Assembly: GCA_002794785.1 (NCBI GenBank)
Contig: NBBA01000013.1
Coordinates: 682,001 to 746,000, forward strand
From: Coniferiporia sulphurascens
Taxonomy: Eukaryota; Basidiomycota; Agaricomycetes; Hymenochaetales; Hymenochaetaceae
Reading direction: 5' to 3'
DNA: 64,000 nucleotides
Positions 35,797-47,793 of the stretch are shown piece by piece (position 1 is the first letter of the stretch; every line of letters begins with the position of its first letter). The position numbers and the translations under genes are program-made. A model generated the notes under the pieces. That model made no database searches and was not told the origin of the DNA. It saw only the letters and a list, made by a program, of their open reading frames with translations.

Positions 35797-36093
35797 CAAA
35801 TTCTCAGTCAAAACTTGTATTTTTGTCCAATAAGAACCTCCATGGTATATGTGGAGCTTTATTCTTCAAAAGTCCAAAGTGTACGTATCCGGACTCTGCT
35901 TCTTGTTCTCAAATAGGCACCCAGTGTGTTGTTAGAGTTTTATTTAGAACTTGAAGGACAAGTAGCTTGCTTAAGGTCGTACTTAGGTCCTTGTTATAGC
36001 CAAGATTTTTGTCCACAAAAAAGCATAACAACGAAAACAGGAACTTTTCTCACTTTGCTGTTTACTAAGCCTGAACTTGAATAAATTGAATAC
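35797..36093. other. Unassigned sequence between repeats
   Basis: About 300 bases with no gene and no repeat I can name, lying between the palindrome element and the third solo LTR. Confidence 0.35.
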
Positions 36094-36651
36094 TGTTACA
36101 ATTTTCCCTTACTTTCCCTTATTGCGCTGACTCACTTCCTCTTCATCATCATCAGTCAGCGCAACTCCCCTCTTTCTCTGCCTTACTTATCCTTATTCAC
36201 CTTGTGCCATAAGACGCCATGATGATGCCTTCTTGCACCATCATGATGTGCTTTGCTTACTGATCACCATACTTGTATTACCAAGGCCATCCTTGAGTTT
36301 CCATGACCTTCCATAGTCTGGCAAACATACCTAACCAAGTCGCTACAGTAGCAAACACATAGAATAGCATATAAGCATGTAACTTCAGTAGCACAAGCCC
36401 TAAGCTTGTGCTCTTTGTTCATACAAGCCAATTATCTGCTACCGCCAGTATACTGTGTGCCACTTGGCCATTAGTCGCTTCGTCGTAACCCGACTCTCTA
36501 TAGAAGCCTACCGCGTCCACATTGCCGATCAGGAAGCCCCACCGACGATCACCCTCGACTTACGACATCTAGGAAGCCCTGTTGCCATACCATCAGTTCC
36601 GACGATCAGGAAGCCCCGACGTCGATCACCGCGTAACCGTTGAGCTTAACA
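36094..36651 (-). repeat. Solo LTR of the second LTR family (copy c)
   Basis: 558 bp in reverse orientation, ends TGTTA...TAACA, perfect 5-bp target duplication AATAC (36089-36093, 36652-36656). Same length as copy a, so little has been gained or lost since insertion. Confidence 0.9.
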
Positions 36652-36832
36652 AATACCATCCAAAGGCTTTGAGCTGATTTCACGGACCAAGTCGCACCAT
36701 ATTGCGCCCAACACACCCGTAAACAAGGCATTAAACACAACTCCAATAACCCCTCTCATCTTTTGACTGGTCCCCATAATGATACCAGCCTCTCCTACTC
36801 AGACCATTCCACTGATTCTGGTCATGCAAGAG

Positions 36833-37089
36833 TCTTAAAATCTACGCACGTTGTGGTAGATGATGAGGTGCAGTGGTGAAAGTCAGGCAAGGTGGGTTAT
36901 CAGCGTAAACCGATGTATTTCAAAGGCAAGACCAGCTCCCCTTATATACACGTTCCGTGGGCTAGTATTACTATAACTATCTAGCTCCTATATTGTATGG
37001 CGTTATCATTGCGTTATCGTTTACTTAGTAAGATGGTTGTTCATATGACCACGTACTATATTTATATCATTCGTTATATTTATTTAATA
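36833..37089 (-). repeat. 3' LTR of copia copy 2
   Basis: 257 bp, four differences from the 5' LTR, three of them at CG/TG/CA positions. Starts (plus strand) with TCTTAAAATC directly after the target copy AAGAG. Confidence 0.9.
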
Positions 37090-37096
37090 CTCCCCT

Positions 37097-40000
37097 TCAA
37101 ACTTTTGCTAGGTGAAGTAAACTTGTAAAACATTTGATTAATTCGATCGTTAGCGCTTTCGTCATTATATCAGCCTTTTGCTGTCCAGTTGGAATATATG
37201 AAACTGATATAGTTTCATTTTCAATATAATCTCGTAAAAAATCTTTTCTTATATCAATATGTTTTGTTCTTTGTGTGTATTTTTGTTCTGTTGAATTTAC
37301 TATCGTTATGGCTGCTTGATTATCACATAATATTTTCGTAGGTGTATCCAAGGTCTGCAGTACCTCTTCAACCAGTCTTCTTAGCCATATTGCTTCTTTT
37401 ACTCCATGAGTTAAAGCTTGTAATTCAGCTTCGCATACTGATAGTGACACTAATTCTTGTTTTTTGCTTGACCATGACGTTGTTGCATTTCCTATTTGGA
37501 ATATGTATCCTGATATTGCTTTATGGCCTTCTTGTGTCATTCCGTCAGCGTTGGTGTACCCGATTAACTCGATTGGTTCTTTTCCACCAAGTACTAACCA
37601 ATAATCGTTCATTCCTTTTAAATATTTAAAGCAGTGTTTTACTGCATTGTAATGTTCAATACTAGGTTTATTTAAATGCCTAGCAAATTGACCTGTTGCG
37701 AATGATATATCAGGTCTTGTGCAATCTGCTGCATATCGTAATGCTCCAACCATATTCATATAAGGTATTTGATTCATGAAGTTTAATTCTTCATTAGTTG
37801 GATTTTCAAGTGATTTTAACACTTGACCAGGTGTCATTGGTGTTCGTACCGTTGCAGCGTCTTTTAATTTATATTTTTCTATTATATTATCAATATAATG
37901 TTTTTGTCTTAATTTTATAATTCTTTCATCTCGGTTTCTTTCGATTTCAATGCCGAGTAACCAATGTATATTGTTTCCGTCAGTGAATTTCACATGTTTT
38001 CCTATTTCGTCTTTAAAGGCTTTTATTATTAATAAATTTAAGCCGCATATCGTTATGTCGTCAACATGTATGAAAAGTATAAGAATTGTTTTTCCTTTTT
38101 CTTTTCTTGGGAATACTGCGTTATCTTGGACTGCTCTTGTTAGTCCAATTCCGATTAGTATTTCAGATAATTTTTTATACCATCGTCTGCCTGCTTGTTT
38201 TAATCCGTATAAGGCTTTATTTAATTTTAAGACTTGTCCAGGTTTTATTTCGATTAGATTTCCTGGTGGTGGTTTTATGTATATGTTTTTGTCTTTTTCT
38301 AATTCACCGTATAAGTAAGCTGATTTTATATCGATTTGGTGAATTTCGTAATTATTTGATGCGCTCCAACTTAATATTGTTCTTACTGTAGCTAATCGTG
38401 CTACTGGAGCGAATGTGTCGTTTGAGTAGTAGTCTATGCCTTCTTTCTGGGCAAATCCTTGAACTACTAATCTTGCTTTGTAACGTTCAATTTCTCCATT
38501 TGCTAATCTTTTTGTTTTGTAAACAAATCTTGTTCCGATTATGTTTGCTTCTTTTGGTGGATCAATGATTTTCCATGTAGATCTTTCGATTAACGTTTTT
38601 ATTTCTTCTTTCATTGCCGTGATCCACTGATTTGCGTCAATTCTATTGATCGCTTGTTGATATGAATTCGGATCGCCTATTAATTCCGTATTGAATTGAT
38701 TGAATTCCGTAAGATAAGCGACTGTATTTTGTTCGTCAAAGTTTAGACCTAATAATCGTTTCGTTGGTTTGATAGTTCTTGTTGGTCTTTCATTTGTTAA
38801 TTCTTTTATTTGCTCGTTTTGTTTTTCTGTTATATTCTCCCCTTCAATTTTAGATGGTGGAGAATCTAAAAATTGTAGATTTCGTTCGACTGATATTTTT
38901 CTATTATGATAGGTTCTATGACCTTTGCTTTCTTCGTCAAATCCTAGCCATTGTGCATATTTTCCTTTTGGTTGTAATTTATTTACGTCTTCTTGTTGTA
39001 TAATGCAATATTGGCCGAATTCTTTTAAATCATCTATGTTATAATTTTCGTTATATCTTTTGAAAATATGGTGTTTTGAAATCAATAGCGCTCTTTGGCG
39101 TTCTATTGTAGACGTAAGTACTGTATTTTACAGCTTCTCCCCATAGACTGGGTGGTAATTTCGCTTGTAGCAGATTTACTCGTGTATTGTTTAAAATTGT
39201 TTGATGTGATCGTTCTGCTACTCCATTTTGTTGTGGCGTATCGTGAACAGTCAGCTTTCGTATTGTTCCATTTTTGTTTAAATATTCAGTGAATTGTTTG
39301 CTTAAAAACACTGTGTCGTTATCGCTTTGCAATATTTTTATTTTTGTGTTAAATTGTGTATTGAGCATAGTAGCCCATGTCGTATATGCATTTAAGCCCT
39401 CATCTTTTGTTTTTAATAGAATCATTTTTATCCATCTTGTAGCGTCGTCTACAAGTGTTAGAAGATATTTATATCCTCCTATAGCATGTGTGGATGCTGG
39501 ACCCCATATGTCCATATGTATATGATCGCCGAATTTTTCGGCTAATTTTGAAATACGTAATTTTGGAATTTGCATTCTTTTGATATTTGCTTCTATGCAG
39601 ATTGTGCATTGAATTTCGTCGTAATTTGATATTTTTTGATTTGTAATTTGATCTTCTTTTAATAATCGTTTTATGTAAGCATAACTTATATGCCCGAGTT
39701 TTTTGTGAAGTTCAAATAATGTTACATTTTTTGTAGCTGCTTGTACATCATTGTTAAATATACTATACAATCCATTTGTGTTTTTAATTTTTCTGCATAA
39801 AGATCCATTAGGATACTTTATTGTACATTCATTTGTTTTATAAATAAATTCGTAGCCGTCTTGACATAGAAGTCCTTGAGAGACTAATGTCATATTCATT
39901 TTAGGATTGTAGTATACGTTTGATAGTATTATGACACTTACCGAGTGTCCGTTGGGGATGTAAAGCTTAAGATCCCCTACTATGTTTGCCATAAACGTTG

Positions 40001-41941
40001 TTTTATTGGCAGCCGTTATCGTGATCGTGTCGGTTTTATATGTATTTCGTAATCGATTTAGATATGGTGTTAAATGTATCATTGCACCAGTGTCGATTAT
40101 ATCCATTGAGGAATAAATATTGTTAGCAATTTTTTCTGTTGTTATAGCGTTAATGCTTACATCCAAATTATTATCATCCACGTCTTCCATGGCGCTATCG
40201 TAGTTTCCTATTTTGTCAAGGAAGTCGTTATATGAGTATATTGGGAATTCTCCCATGTCGAAATCGTTGTCGTCTACTTCTGTTATGAATGCGCCGATTT
40301 CTCCGTGACCGATTACGGCGCTTAATTCGATTCGAGAGCTCGATGCGACATTTGTTGCTGCTGCTGATGCTGCGGTATGTTTAGCCTGGGCCGCACTTGC
40401 CCCAGTCGTTGTCGGTGCTGCTGACGCACCCGTTTCCTTCCCTTTTCCTTTGTCGTCGTTCGCGTCCTCTTTTTTCTTCTGGGCTGCCTTCGTCCATTCC
40501 ATTTTTGGCGCCCAGCAATCTCGACTGAAGTGCCCTAGTTTGTTACAATTGTAGCACTTAATAACGTGTGATTGTTGGTTAGGGGAATATCCCCCTCGTC
40601 CTCTTCCTCGTATATATCCTCCACGGCCCCTATAGCCGCAACCTCGTGGTTGTACTCCGTGGCTGTTACCGTCCGCGGCCCCTAAAATAGGGGTGGTTCC
40701 ACTCGTCCTTGGGCAGATGGTTAGCTGCCGCTCCTGTCCTCTGATGATTTTTACGCCACCCCTCAAAGGTGTTTCTCAATGCCGTTAGTAAGAATTGAGG
40801 GGTTAGTTCAATTTCATCCTTGTCTGGATTTGTTTCGTTAATCGTTTTAATATATAACTCACTCTGTGTGAGTACGTATTGATATTGTTCGGGCGTTGCC
40901 CTCGTAATAGCCGATATATATGTCGACTCTGAAACTTTTACCCCTTGGGCTATGAGTTCCTCGTATTTATTGCTGAGGTTATCGAGCATTCCATCGAAAT
41001 GGCTGACATGACCTCTGATATCAAAAAGGGCAGCCTCGTTAAAGCCCTTTGTAATTGTTGTCTGGACGTTATATCGTCCGTCAAGCGCTTTGAGTAGCGC
41101 TGGAATATCTTTAGAGAAATTAAGATAATAAGCCAATATTTTGTCGGGCATAGTGCGCATAATGCCGTTATATAAAGCGCTTGATATACCAGCCTCTCCA
41201 GTTCCTGGGGAGTTAATGAGCAGGTTACCGTAACCTGCACTCTCGATTGCACTTCAGACTCTGTAGTTCCAGAGTTTGTAGTTTCGGTGCCCGTCGAGTT
41301 TCTCAATTCCGTCGAAGAATTTCTGGAGTTCCGCGAGTTTAGTTGCCATACTCGGTTCATCTTCCTCGGTATCGTTAGCGTCTGAATCGTCAGGGTCAGA
41401 TGGCTCTGATGGCTCACGTGATGGTTTATTTTTGGATTCTTCAGAGTTTTCTTCTTCGTTATCTTCTTTGTCGTCTTCTTTTTTATCGCTTTCTTCTTCT
41501 GGCTTTATGTAAGGGTTATCAATTTTAAATTGTTCTTTTTCAGTTGGGTCTGATATGCCCAAATACGTACTTATTCGATATCTGATTTCGGATGATTTTC
41601 CTTGATCTGATATTCCTAAATCTTTAGCGTGATTCGTTAGTTCCATTTTATAGTCAGTTCTTATTTTTAATTTTTCGTCTTTGGTAGAATTATCATACCT
41701 GTTTATTCGATCTTGTATTTGTTGTTCCATTCCGTTAATAGGTATTTGTCTTAGATTGCATTGAAGTATTAGGTCGACTAACCTTTTGCTATCTTTAGCT
41801 TTTTGAAATTTTTTCTTCGAGTTCTTCGATCGTTGATGACTGTGTATACGTTATTTTTAATTCGTTAGCAGTTATTCGTAATACTGATAATTTTTGCAAA
41901 CGTGTTTGCTCACGAGTATTTGGTTTCTGTCCGTCAGACAT
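37097..41941 (-). pseudogene. gag-pol of copia copy 2, frameshifted
   Basis: Start codon at 41941, stop at 37097. Readable blocks are an acidic gag part (41254-41730), the rest of gag (40666-41160), then zinc knuckle (CYNCNKLGHFSRDC), protease and integrase (39051-40766), then reverse transcriptase with an intact HVDD site and RNase H (37097-39085). Breaks relative to copy 1 are an extra T near 41810, a TGC to TGA nonsense codon near 41253, a 2-nt loss near 40670 and an extra T near 39062. The lesions are mostly indels, unlike the CpG transitions of copy 1. Neither copy looks able to make a complete polyprotein. Confidence 0.85.
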
Positions 41942-41992
41942 AGTTTCGTTTTTCGAGGATTTATAAATTCGTTAATCGTTTCGTTAGTTGTA

Positions 41993-42010
41993 GAGTCAAG
42001 GCTCATAACC
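41993..42010 (-). other. Primer binding site of copia copy 2
   Basis: Same 18-base site as in copy 1, directly next to the 5' LTR; its complement matches the anticodon arm of initiator tRNA-Met. Confidence 0.65.
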
Positions 42011-42267
42011 TCTTAAAATCTACGCACGTTGTGGTAGATGATGAGGTGCAGTGGTGAAAGTCAGGCAAGGTGGGTTATCAGCGTAAACCGATGTATTTCA
42101 AAGGCAAGACCAGCTCCCCTTATATACACGTTCCGTGGGCTAGTATTACTATAACTATCTAGCTCTTATATCGTATGGCGTTATCATTGCATTATCATTT
42201 ACTTAGTAAGATGGTTGTTCATATGACCACGTACTATATTTATATCATTCGTTATATTTATTTAATA
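42011..42267 (-). repeat. 5' LTR of copia copy 2
   Basis: 257 bp; non-TG/CA ends as in the other copies; followed on the plus strand by the target copy AAGAG at 42268-42272. Confidence 0.9.
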
Positions 42268-42272
42268 AAGAG

Positions 42273-42669
42273 CTATTCATTGTCAAGCATTTTTCCAGCC
42301 GACTCGCCCTCTTGAAAGAGTAAACTCAACTGTGAGCCTCGTGGATGTACCGACTCAGAGAAATAAAGAATAACTTGAAACTAGTGGTTATTGCTGCAGG
42401 AATCACTGTTCCTTTTATTGGCTTCCGTAAAACGTCTACTGCTCCGGATGAGGATTCAGCCTTCTCCATAACGCAAAGGGACCGTCTAGTCTGCAACCGC
42501 TAACCGATGCCAACAGCCAACTTGAAGGTCCTATGACAAGAGGTCCCCCATTTCGATCCTCCATACGACAACCATAGACAAGATGCAAAATAAGGCTATT
42601 TGCTGGTTCTCGACCCTATGAGTATATTACACCATTGAAGCGATGTATTCGTCAAGGCCGTCGTCAGCA
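42273..42669. other. Sequence between copia copy 2 and FB4
   Basis: About 400 bases, no gene. Probably the 3' flank of FB4. Confidence 0.35.
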
Positions 42670-44553
42670 TCAGCCACATTGCCAGACCAGCAAAAAAGTC
42701 CCACTTCCAAGCCTTGCAGGTACGCTAACCTTCTTCAAGTTGCTCCCCCAGCAACAGCCCCTTCGCCTGACAGTCCCGTCCCTTCGTCTCCTCAGTCGGG
42801 CGTTCTCAGGCTCGGCAGCTTCCTAGCCTTCCATGGAGATATCTCCCTCCTTTAAGGCGACATGTTTCTCCTCCAAGGTAACATCCCCCTCCCGAGCAGC
42901 AGAACGCATCACATCGTCCCGCTCTTCGATGAATAAATGAACGAGCTCCTCAATGTTTTGGTACTCGCATGCCCACGATCCTTCAAAACAATTCTGGCCA
43001 TACTTTTTCCCCATGATGTTCCTAACGTAACGATCCTGACCGCTCGAAACAAAGCGACACGATGATTTGCAAAGCTTGCTGAGATACTCTGAGAAGGAGT
43101 TGACGTTTTTGCCAATCCGTGAGGCACCGAGGTCAAGTACTTTTAAATTCTCGAACGTGACGAATGAATCTGAGAGGTCCGGAGTCCCGGATGCGCAGTC
43201 CACGTAGAGGGATAAATGTTGGATTTCTGGGCGTATCCTGGCAATCTCATGGAGAATATTAGGGGTAAGGCCAGGCCCATCCAGCTTAACTGGATGATGA
43301 TTTAAGCGTAGCTCCAATATAAGCGGGAAAGAAGATATAAGCTGTGCCAGCTCGTCGTCGTTGAAGGATAGGGAAACCGGCCAAGCTAATGTGAACACTG
43401 TCAACTTTGGGAAGGAAAGGTGATTGCAGGGCCTTGACGGAAAATCGAGGCACTCGCGCTCCAAAACATCCGTCAGAAAAGAGAATCTCCAGTTTTTGAA
43501 AGAACTCGTGTCTATCTTGAGCGAAAGAAGCGATCTGCAGGAACGCGAGATAGTTTCGAGGAAAGAATGCAGTGTTTCCCCATTCTCGAACGAACGAGAA
43601 TACAGATCCAACGACCTTAAGTTCGGTGTAAAGCCAATGAGCTTGGTGACGTCGGAAAGGCCAGCTTTCAACGCAAGTTCCGTTAAAGAAGGGCAGGAAC
43701 CCTGAGAACATAATTGCAAGAAATGAACGCGACTTCCCATGTTTCCGTTACTCTGAGTCCAAAAGTTGCCCTTTACCTGCGGTAGATGTGACAAAACTGC
43801 TTCGATCCGGGCGTCCGAAGTGCCAAAGGGAAGGTAGACAATTTCAAGCTCCGGCAGATGGGAGAACATCTCAGCAGCCTCCATCTCCAAATACTGTTTA
43901 AGCTTTGAGAGGCAGTCAAGGCGTTTGAGACGCGGTGCCCGCACTACTACTTGTTTGAAGAATTCTGAGGCCTCGCGCTGATTTTCGGTAAGATTGAAAG
44001 ACAGCTCTGTGAGACTGTCGGACATGAATAGTACCGAGACATCAAGAGCTACGCTTCAGAGGGACCAAACCGTGAGTTTCGTCAACTTTGGGGTAAAACA
44101 CACTGTTGACCCCTGGCGATACAGTTTCATGAGTGCTTCTGTGGATATCCTCTCAGAAAAATGATCGTCAATGATAAGCTCTCTGATCCGCTGTGCGTAT
44201 GAGAGAAAGCGTTCCCAATTGCGTTCTGTCAATCGTGTTTGGAAGTACAATAAACCATCAAGTTCCTACAGAGATCAAAGGCATTACTAATGTCGTGATA
44301 GCACTACATTAGAAGGTTATTGACTATTACTCACTGGCTCTAGTGGAGACAAGACTTCCAGCAACGGGCGGAGACTGTGTAGCTCCTTCCACAATTGATC
44401 GAGGGCGCAGTTCGACCAAGTAGAGCAGACGACTGCACACCGTGCCAGAGTTGCCTTTTCCGCAAATCCAAAGATCCATTTCCGAAGCTCTGGTATATCA
44501 AAGACTCCGGTCTTGAGGCGGATGTAGACTGGTGGACTATCCGCGGTGCACAT
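42670..44553 (-). pseudogene. FB4: F-box/LRR-like gene with two nonsense codons
   Basis: Same design as FB1 and FB3: first exon 44335-44553 with an F-box (FDIPELRKWIFGFAEKATLARC...NCALDQLWKEL), a 69-nt intron, then a long second exon from 44265. At 44056-44058 the codon that is CGA in FB1 is TGA (after TVWSL), and the same frame continues with SVALDVSVLFMSDSL. At 42823-42825 a Trp codon of the conserved MEKWKAAE motif has become TAG. The rest of the frame is open to a natural stop at 42670, so both hits look recent. Without readthrough the protein would stop about 70 residues into exon 2. Confidence 0.85.
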
Positions 44554-45019
44554 GAGATGTCGAAGCAGTAGTGTAGAAGGTGAGCGATGCGTTTGGGCGC
44601 TCTTTTCGATGCGAAAATATTATGTCAGCATATGGGCGTGTATCACGCGGGAGACAACTCATCCATAAAGACAATTTTTTGACTGCCAAGTTCAGATACA
44701 CCAAAGGCGTTAAGTTGCAAGCAGCCGCTAGTGTCTCACTGCCTCACTAATATCGCCGAAAAAACCTGACTCATAATCATTGTTTTCCGTTGTGAAACAT
44801 ATACTACCGGTCCGAGCTGCCAATTAGTACCACAGCGGGCCAAATCCTACGAACAAGACGTTTGCCGTTCCGTTTCTACATAAACTGACTACGGGCAGAC
44901 ACACAAATAAAAGCAATCAACATAGATTTCAAGCCTGTCGACGTATTGCAGATTGAAAAAGACGCACTTGGTGAGGTATTCGTCCGCATCGGCGTTACCA
45001 GACTCACCAGTACGCCGAC
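44554..45019. other. Intergenic between FB4 and FB5
   Basis: No gene. It is part of the segment duplicated in inverted orientation at 63294-63766 (FB6 downstream flank). Confidence 0.5.
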
Positions 45020-46900
45020 TTACTCGCGCCCCGTTGAGTCGGACACGGTCCCCTCGCCATTATCTCCCACCCGTTTCCTCAATCTGGCATTCTCAGATTC
45101 TGCGGCTTTCCATTTCTCCATGAGGATGTCCCTCTCCGATTCCAAGGCAACAATTTTCTCCTCTAAGGCGGCTTGTTTATCTTGTAAGGCTGCATCATTC
45201 TCCTGAGTAACGGAGCGCCTTATCTCGTCTTGAGCTTCGATGAATAAGCGAGAAAGCCTTTCCATAGTTCCACAATTGGTTCTCCATGTACCTGCAAAAT
45301 AATCCGCACCATATTTCCCCAATGTTTTCGCCGCAACCGTTTCTGAGATATTTAGGTAATCCGAAACGAGTTTGCACGATGCTCCGCAAAGCCTACTGAA
45401 ATATCTGAAGTAAACGTAGATGTCTCCGTTGGTCGGTGAAACGCCGAGGTCGAGAACGGATAATCGTTTAAACACTGGCGTGGCACATGATTCTGAAATA
45501 TCTAGAGGTGGAATCGTGCAGTCCACGTAGAGTGCCAAAGAACGGATTTCCGGGCATGTGTTTGCTATTTCAGGGAGAATATCAAGGGTAAGGGCTGGCT
45601 TTTCGAGCATGGCAGGGTGACAATTCAGGTGCAGGTTTTGAATAATTGGGAAGGCAGACATGAACTGCACCAGCTCGCCGTTATTAAACATAAGCGGCAC
45701 TGGCCAGAGGAGTGTGAACGTCGTCAGGTCCGGGAAAGGAAGAAAAGTGAACGGTTTTGATGGAAAAGTAAGACGCTCGCGTCTTGAGAAATCATCCAAC
45801 GAATTATTATCCCACGTACTAGGAAATGCATCTATCCAGAGCGAAATGAGCGATCTGCAGGAGTGCGAGACAGCTTCGAGAAAAGAATGTAGTGCTCCGG
45901 CAACCCCAAACGAGCGAAACCATAATTGTAGCGACCTTAGATTTGGTGTAAACCCAATGAGCTCGGTAACGTCAGGAATATCGGCCATCAACTCAAGTTT
46001 TGTCAGATGAGGAAAGGAGTCATGAGGGGAAGGAGATAATGCAAACAGGATATATCTGAACCCTTCATACTCCCTTCTCCAAGATAACTCCCTTATCTGC
46101 GGTAGACAAAGTAAAGCTTTGACAACTTGGGAGGTTAAAATTCTGGCGGGAAGGTGGACAACCTCTAGCATCGACAACTGGGGGAGCAGCTCAGCAACTT
46201 CCATCCCAATCTGCTCTAAGTGCCATCCATTGAAGAGTTCAAGACGCTTGAGATGTGGTGCTCGTGCTGCCACCTCTTTAAAGAACTCTGAAACGTCACG
46301 AATTAAATAAAAGTCAATGGACAGATATACGAGACTGTCGGACATGCAAAGCACAGAGAAATCAAAGACCACGTCTTCCCAGGTTCCTGAGACAGAGAGA
46401 CTTGTCAGCTTGGGGGTAAGACACGTAAGACACATGGTCAGTCTCTTGTGATAAATTTGCATAAGGGTCTCTTCAGAGAGCTCGAGTATAAGGTCTGAGC
46501 TGAGGGAGCTGAGGGAAAGATCTCTGACCCGCAGGGCATATGATTGAAAGCGTTCCCAATCGTGACGTCTCGGTTTTGTCGAGAAGTGAAGCGATCCATT
46601 TTTCTACGGAGATCAGGAATGTTCGGCGAACATCGTATTATTATTGTTGCACCAAGGTTCAATTTGAGAAAGCTGGCGACTCACATCTTCCTCTAGCGGA
46701 GGTAATATTCCAAATAATGGTCTGAGATTGTTCAGCTTTCTCCAGAGATTATCAAGGGCGCAGTCCGACAAAGCAGTGCAGACGCACGCACACCGTGCTA
46801 GAGATGCCTTGTCTGCGAAACCGAAAATCCGATTGCAGAGCTCCGGGACATTGAACACATCCATTTGGTAGCGTTTGGGCAGTATTGTCGGGTTATCCAT
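45020..46900 (-). CDS. FB5: F-box protein with degenerate leucine-rich repeats and coiled coil
   Basis: Exons 46685-46900 and 45020-46603 join in phase over an 81-nt intron to 599 residues. The F-box (FNVPELCNRIFGFADKASLARC...SDCALDNLWRKL) is at residues about 15-58. Leucine-rich segments include FTPNLRSLQLWF, FPDLTTFTLLW, CPEIRSLALYVDC and FKRLSVLDLGVS. The end is a coiled coil (LQDKQAALEEKIVALESERDILMEKWKAAE). It differs from FB1/FB3/FB4 and is nearly the same as FB6. A likely SCF ubiquitin-ligase adaptor with an unknown target. The run of five C residues that is shortened in FB6 is intact here. Confidence 0.8.
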
Positions 46901-47125
46901 GGTTATCGAGGCAGCAGTGAAGAGGTGAATGAATCGGGTCTGTCATCATCGTTTCTGAGCGTGAGAATGTCGTGTGAGCATCCTTCATGGCCTAAGAATT
47001 TATCCGCAGGTGTTTCATGACAGTATATGATTGATCCTATCTCCTGAAGTAATTGTGAAATAACTGCAGGACTTGATAATTTTCTGTTGGGATTGTAGTC
47101 TGCCCACAGTTGTGGGACGAGAATA
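46901..47125. other. FB5 upstream region
   Basis: The first 95 bases or so are shared, inverted, with the FB6 upstream region (61380-61463). No gene seen. Confidence 0.4.
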
Positions 47126-47793
47126 CTATCGTATGACCCCTATTACAAAAATTTTGTATTTTGCTTCCACAGCACTCAAAACTCAGAAATTAATCCCCGG
47201 ATATGGCGTGAAAACAGTTACATGCATTTTATATCTACTCCAGATTTTTTGGTACCACTTCTCAAGCTGGAACTCTTGGAATAATGGTGTCCCCCTTGTG
47301 CAAAATGGCTGTCACGAATTGTCACGCATATTTTGATACTCCGACAACTTGGCGATTACCTAAAGTAGTGTTAACTACAAAGAATTTTTTATCTGAGATC
47401 GAAAAATGGTGTAATGCCGGATGCATTCTGTCACCATTTGTCACTCTTTAAACATTATACTCTCTCCCTGTACACCACAATGTTCCATTCCACTTGGAGT
47501 AGTGGAATAGTACACCCTAGCATGTAATATGTATGATTCTGAAAAAAAAATCGCCGATAAAATTACTTGTTGTGCAAGCCGATAGCCTTCCAAAGGCTCT
47601 TCATGATTGCAAAACAAGTATTTTAACTGTGGCTTCACAACAACGCAATATTTTGCTGCGATGCCATCACACCCATTTTTAATAGTTTACCTAGCACTCA
47701 TATGAAGTTTTTCAGCAGTAATTTAGTTGTGTGGAAACCCGGGATAGCGATTTTGTGAGTAGGGATCCCTTTGTAATAGGGGTCATACGATAG
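47126..47793. mobile_element. MITE-like element with 24-bp perfect terminal inverted repeats and TA target site
   Basis: Both ends read CTATCGTATGACCCCTATTA followed by CAAA, inverted, and both are flanked by TA. The interior (668 bp in total) has no convincing coding frame. This fits a non-autonomous Tc1/mariner-type DNA transposon. The perfect repeats suggest a recent insertion. Confidence 0.75.

Larger units (their letters stand above)
36833..42267 (-). mobile_element. Ty1/copia-type LTR retrotransposon, copy 2
   Basis: 5435 bp on the minus strand, with 257-bp LTRs at 42011-42267 (5') and 36833-37089 (3') that differ at only four positions. Perfect 5-bp target duplication AAGAG (36828-36832, 42268-42272). 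Younger than copy 1. Most domains are open, but gag and pol carry small indels and one nonsense codon. Confidence 0.9.
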
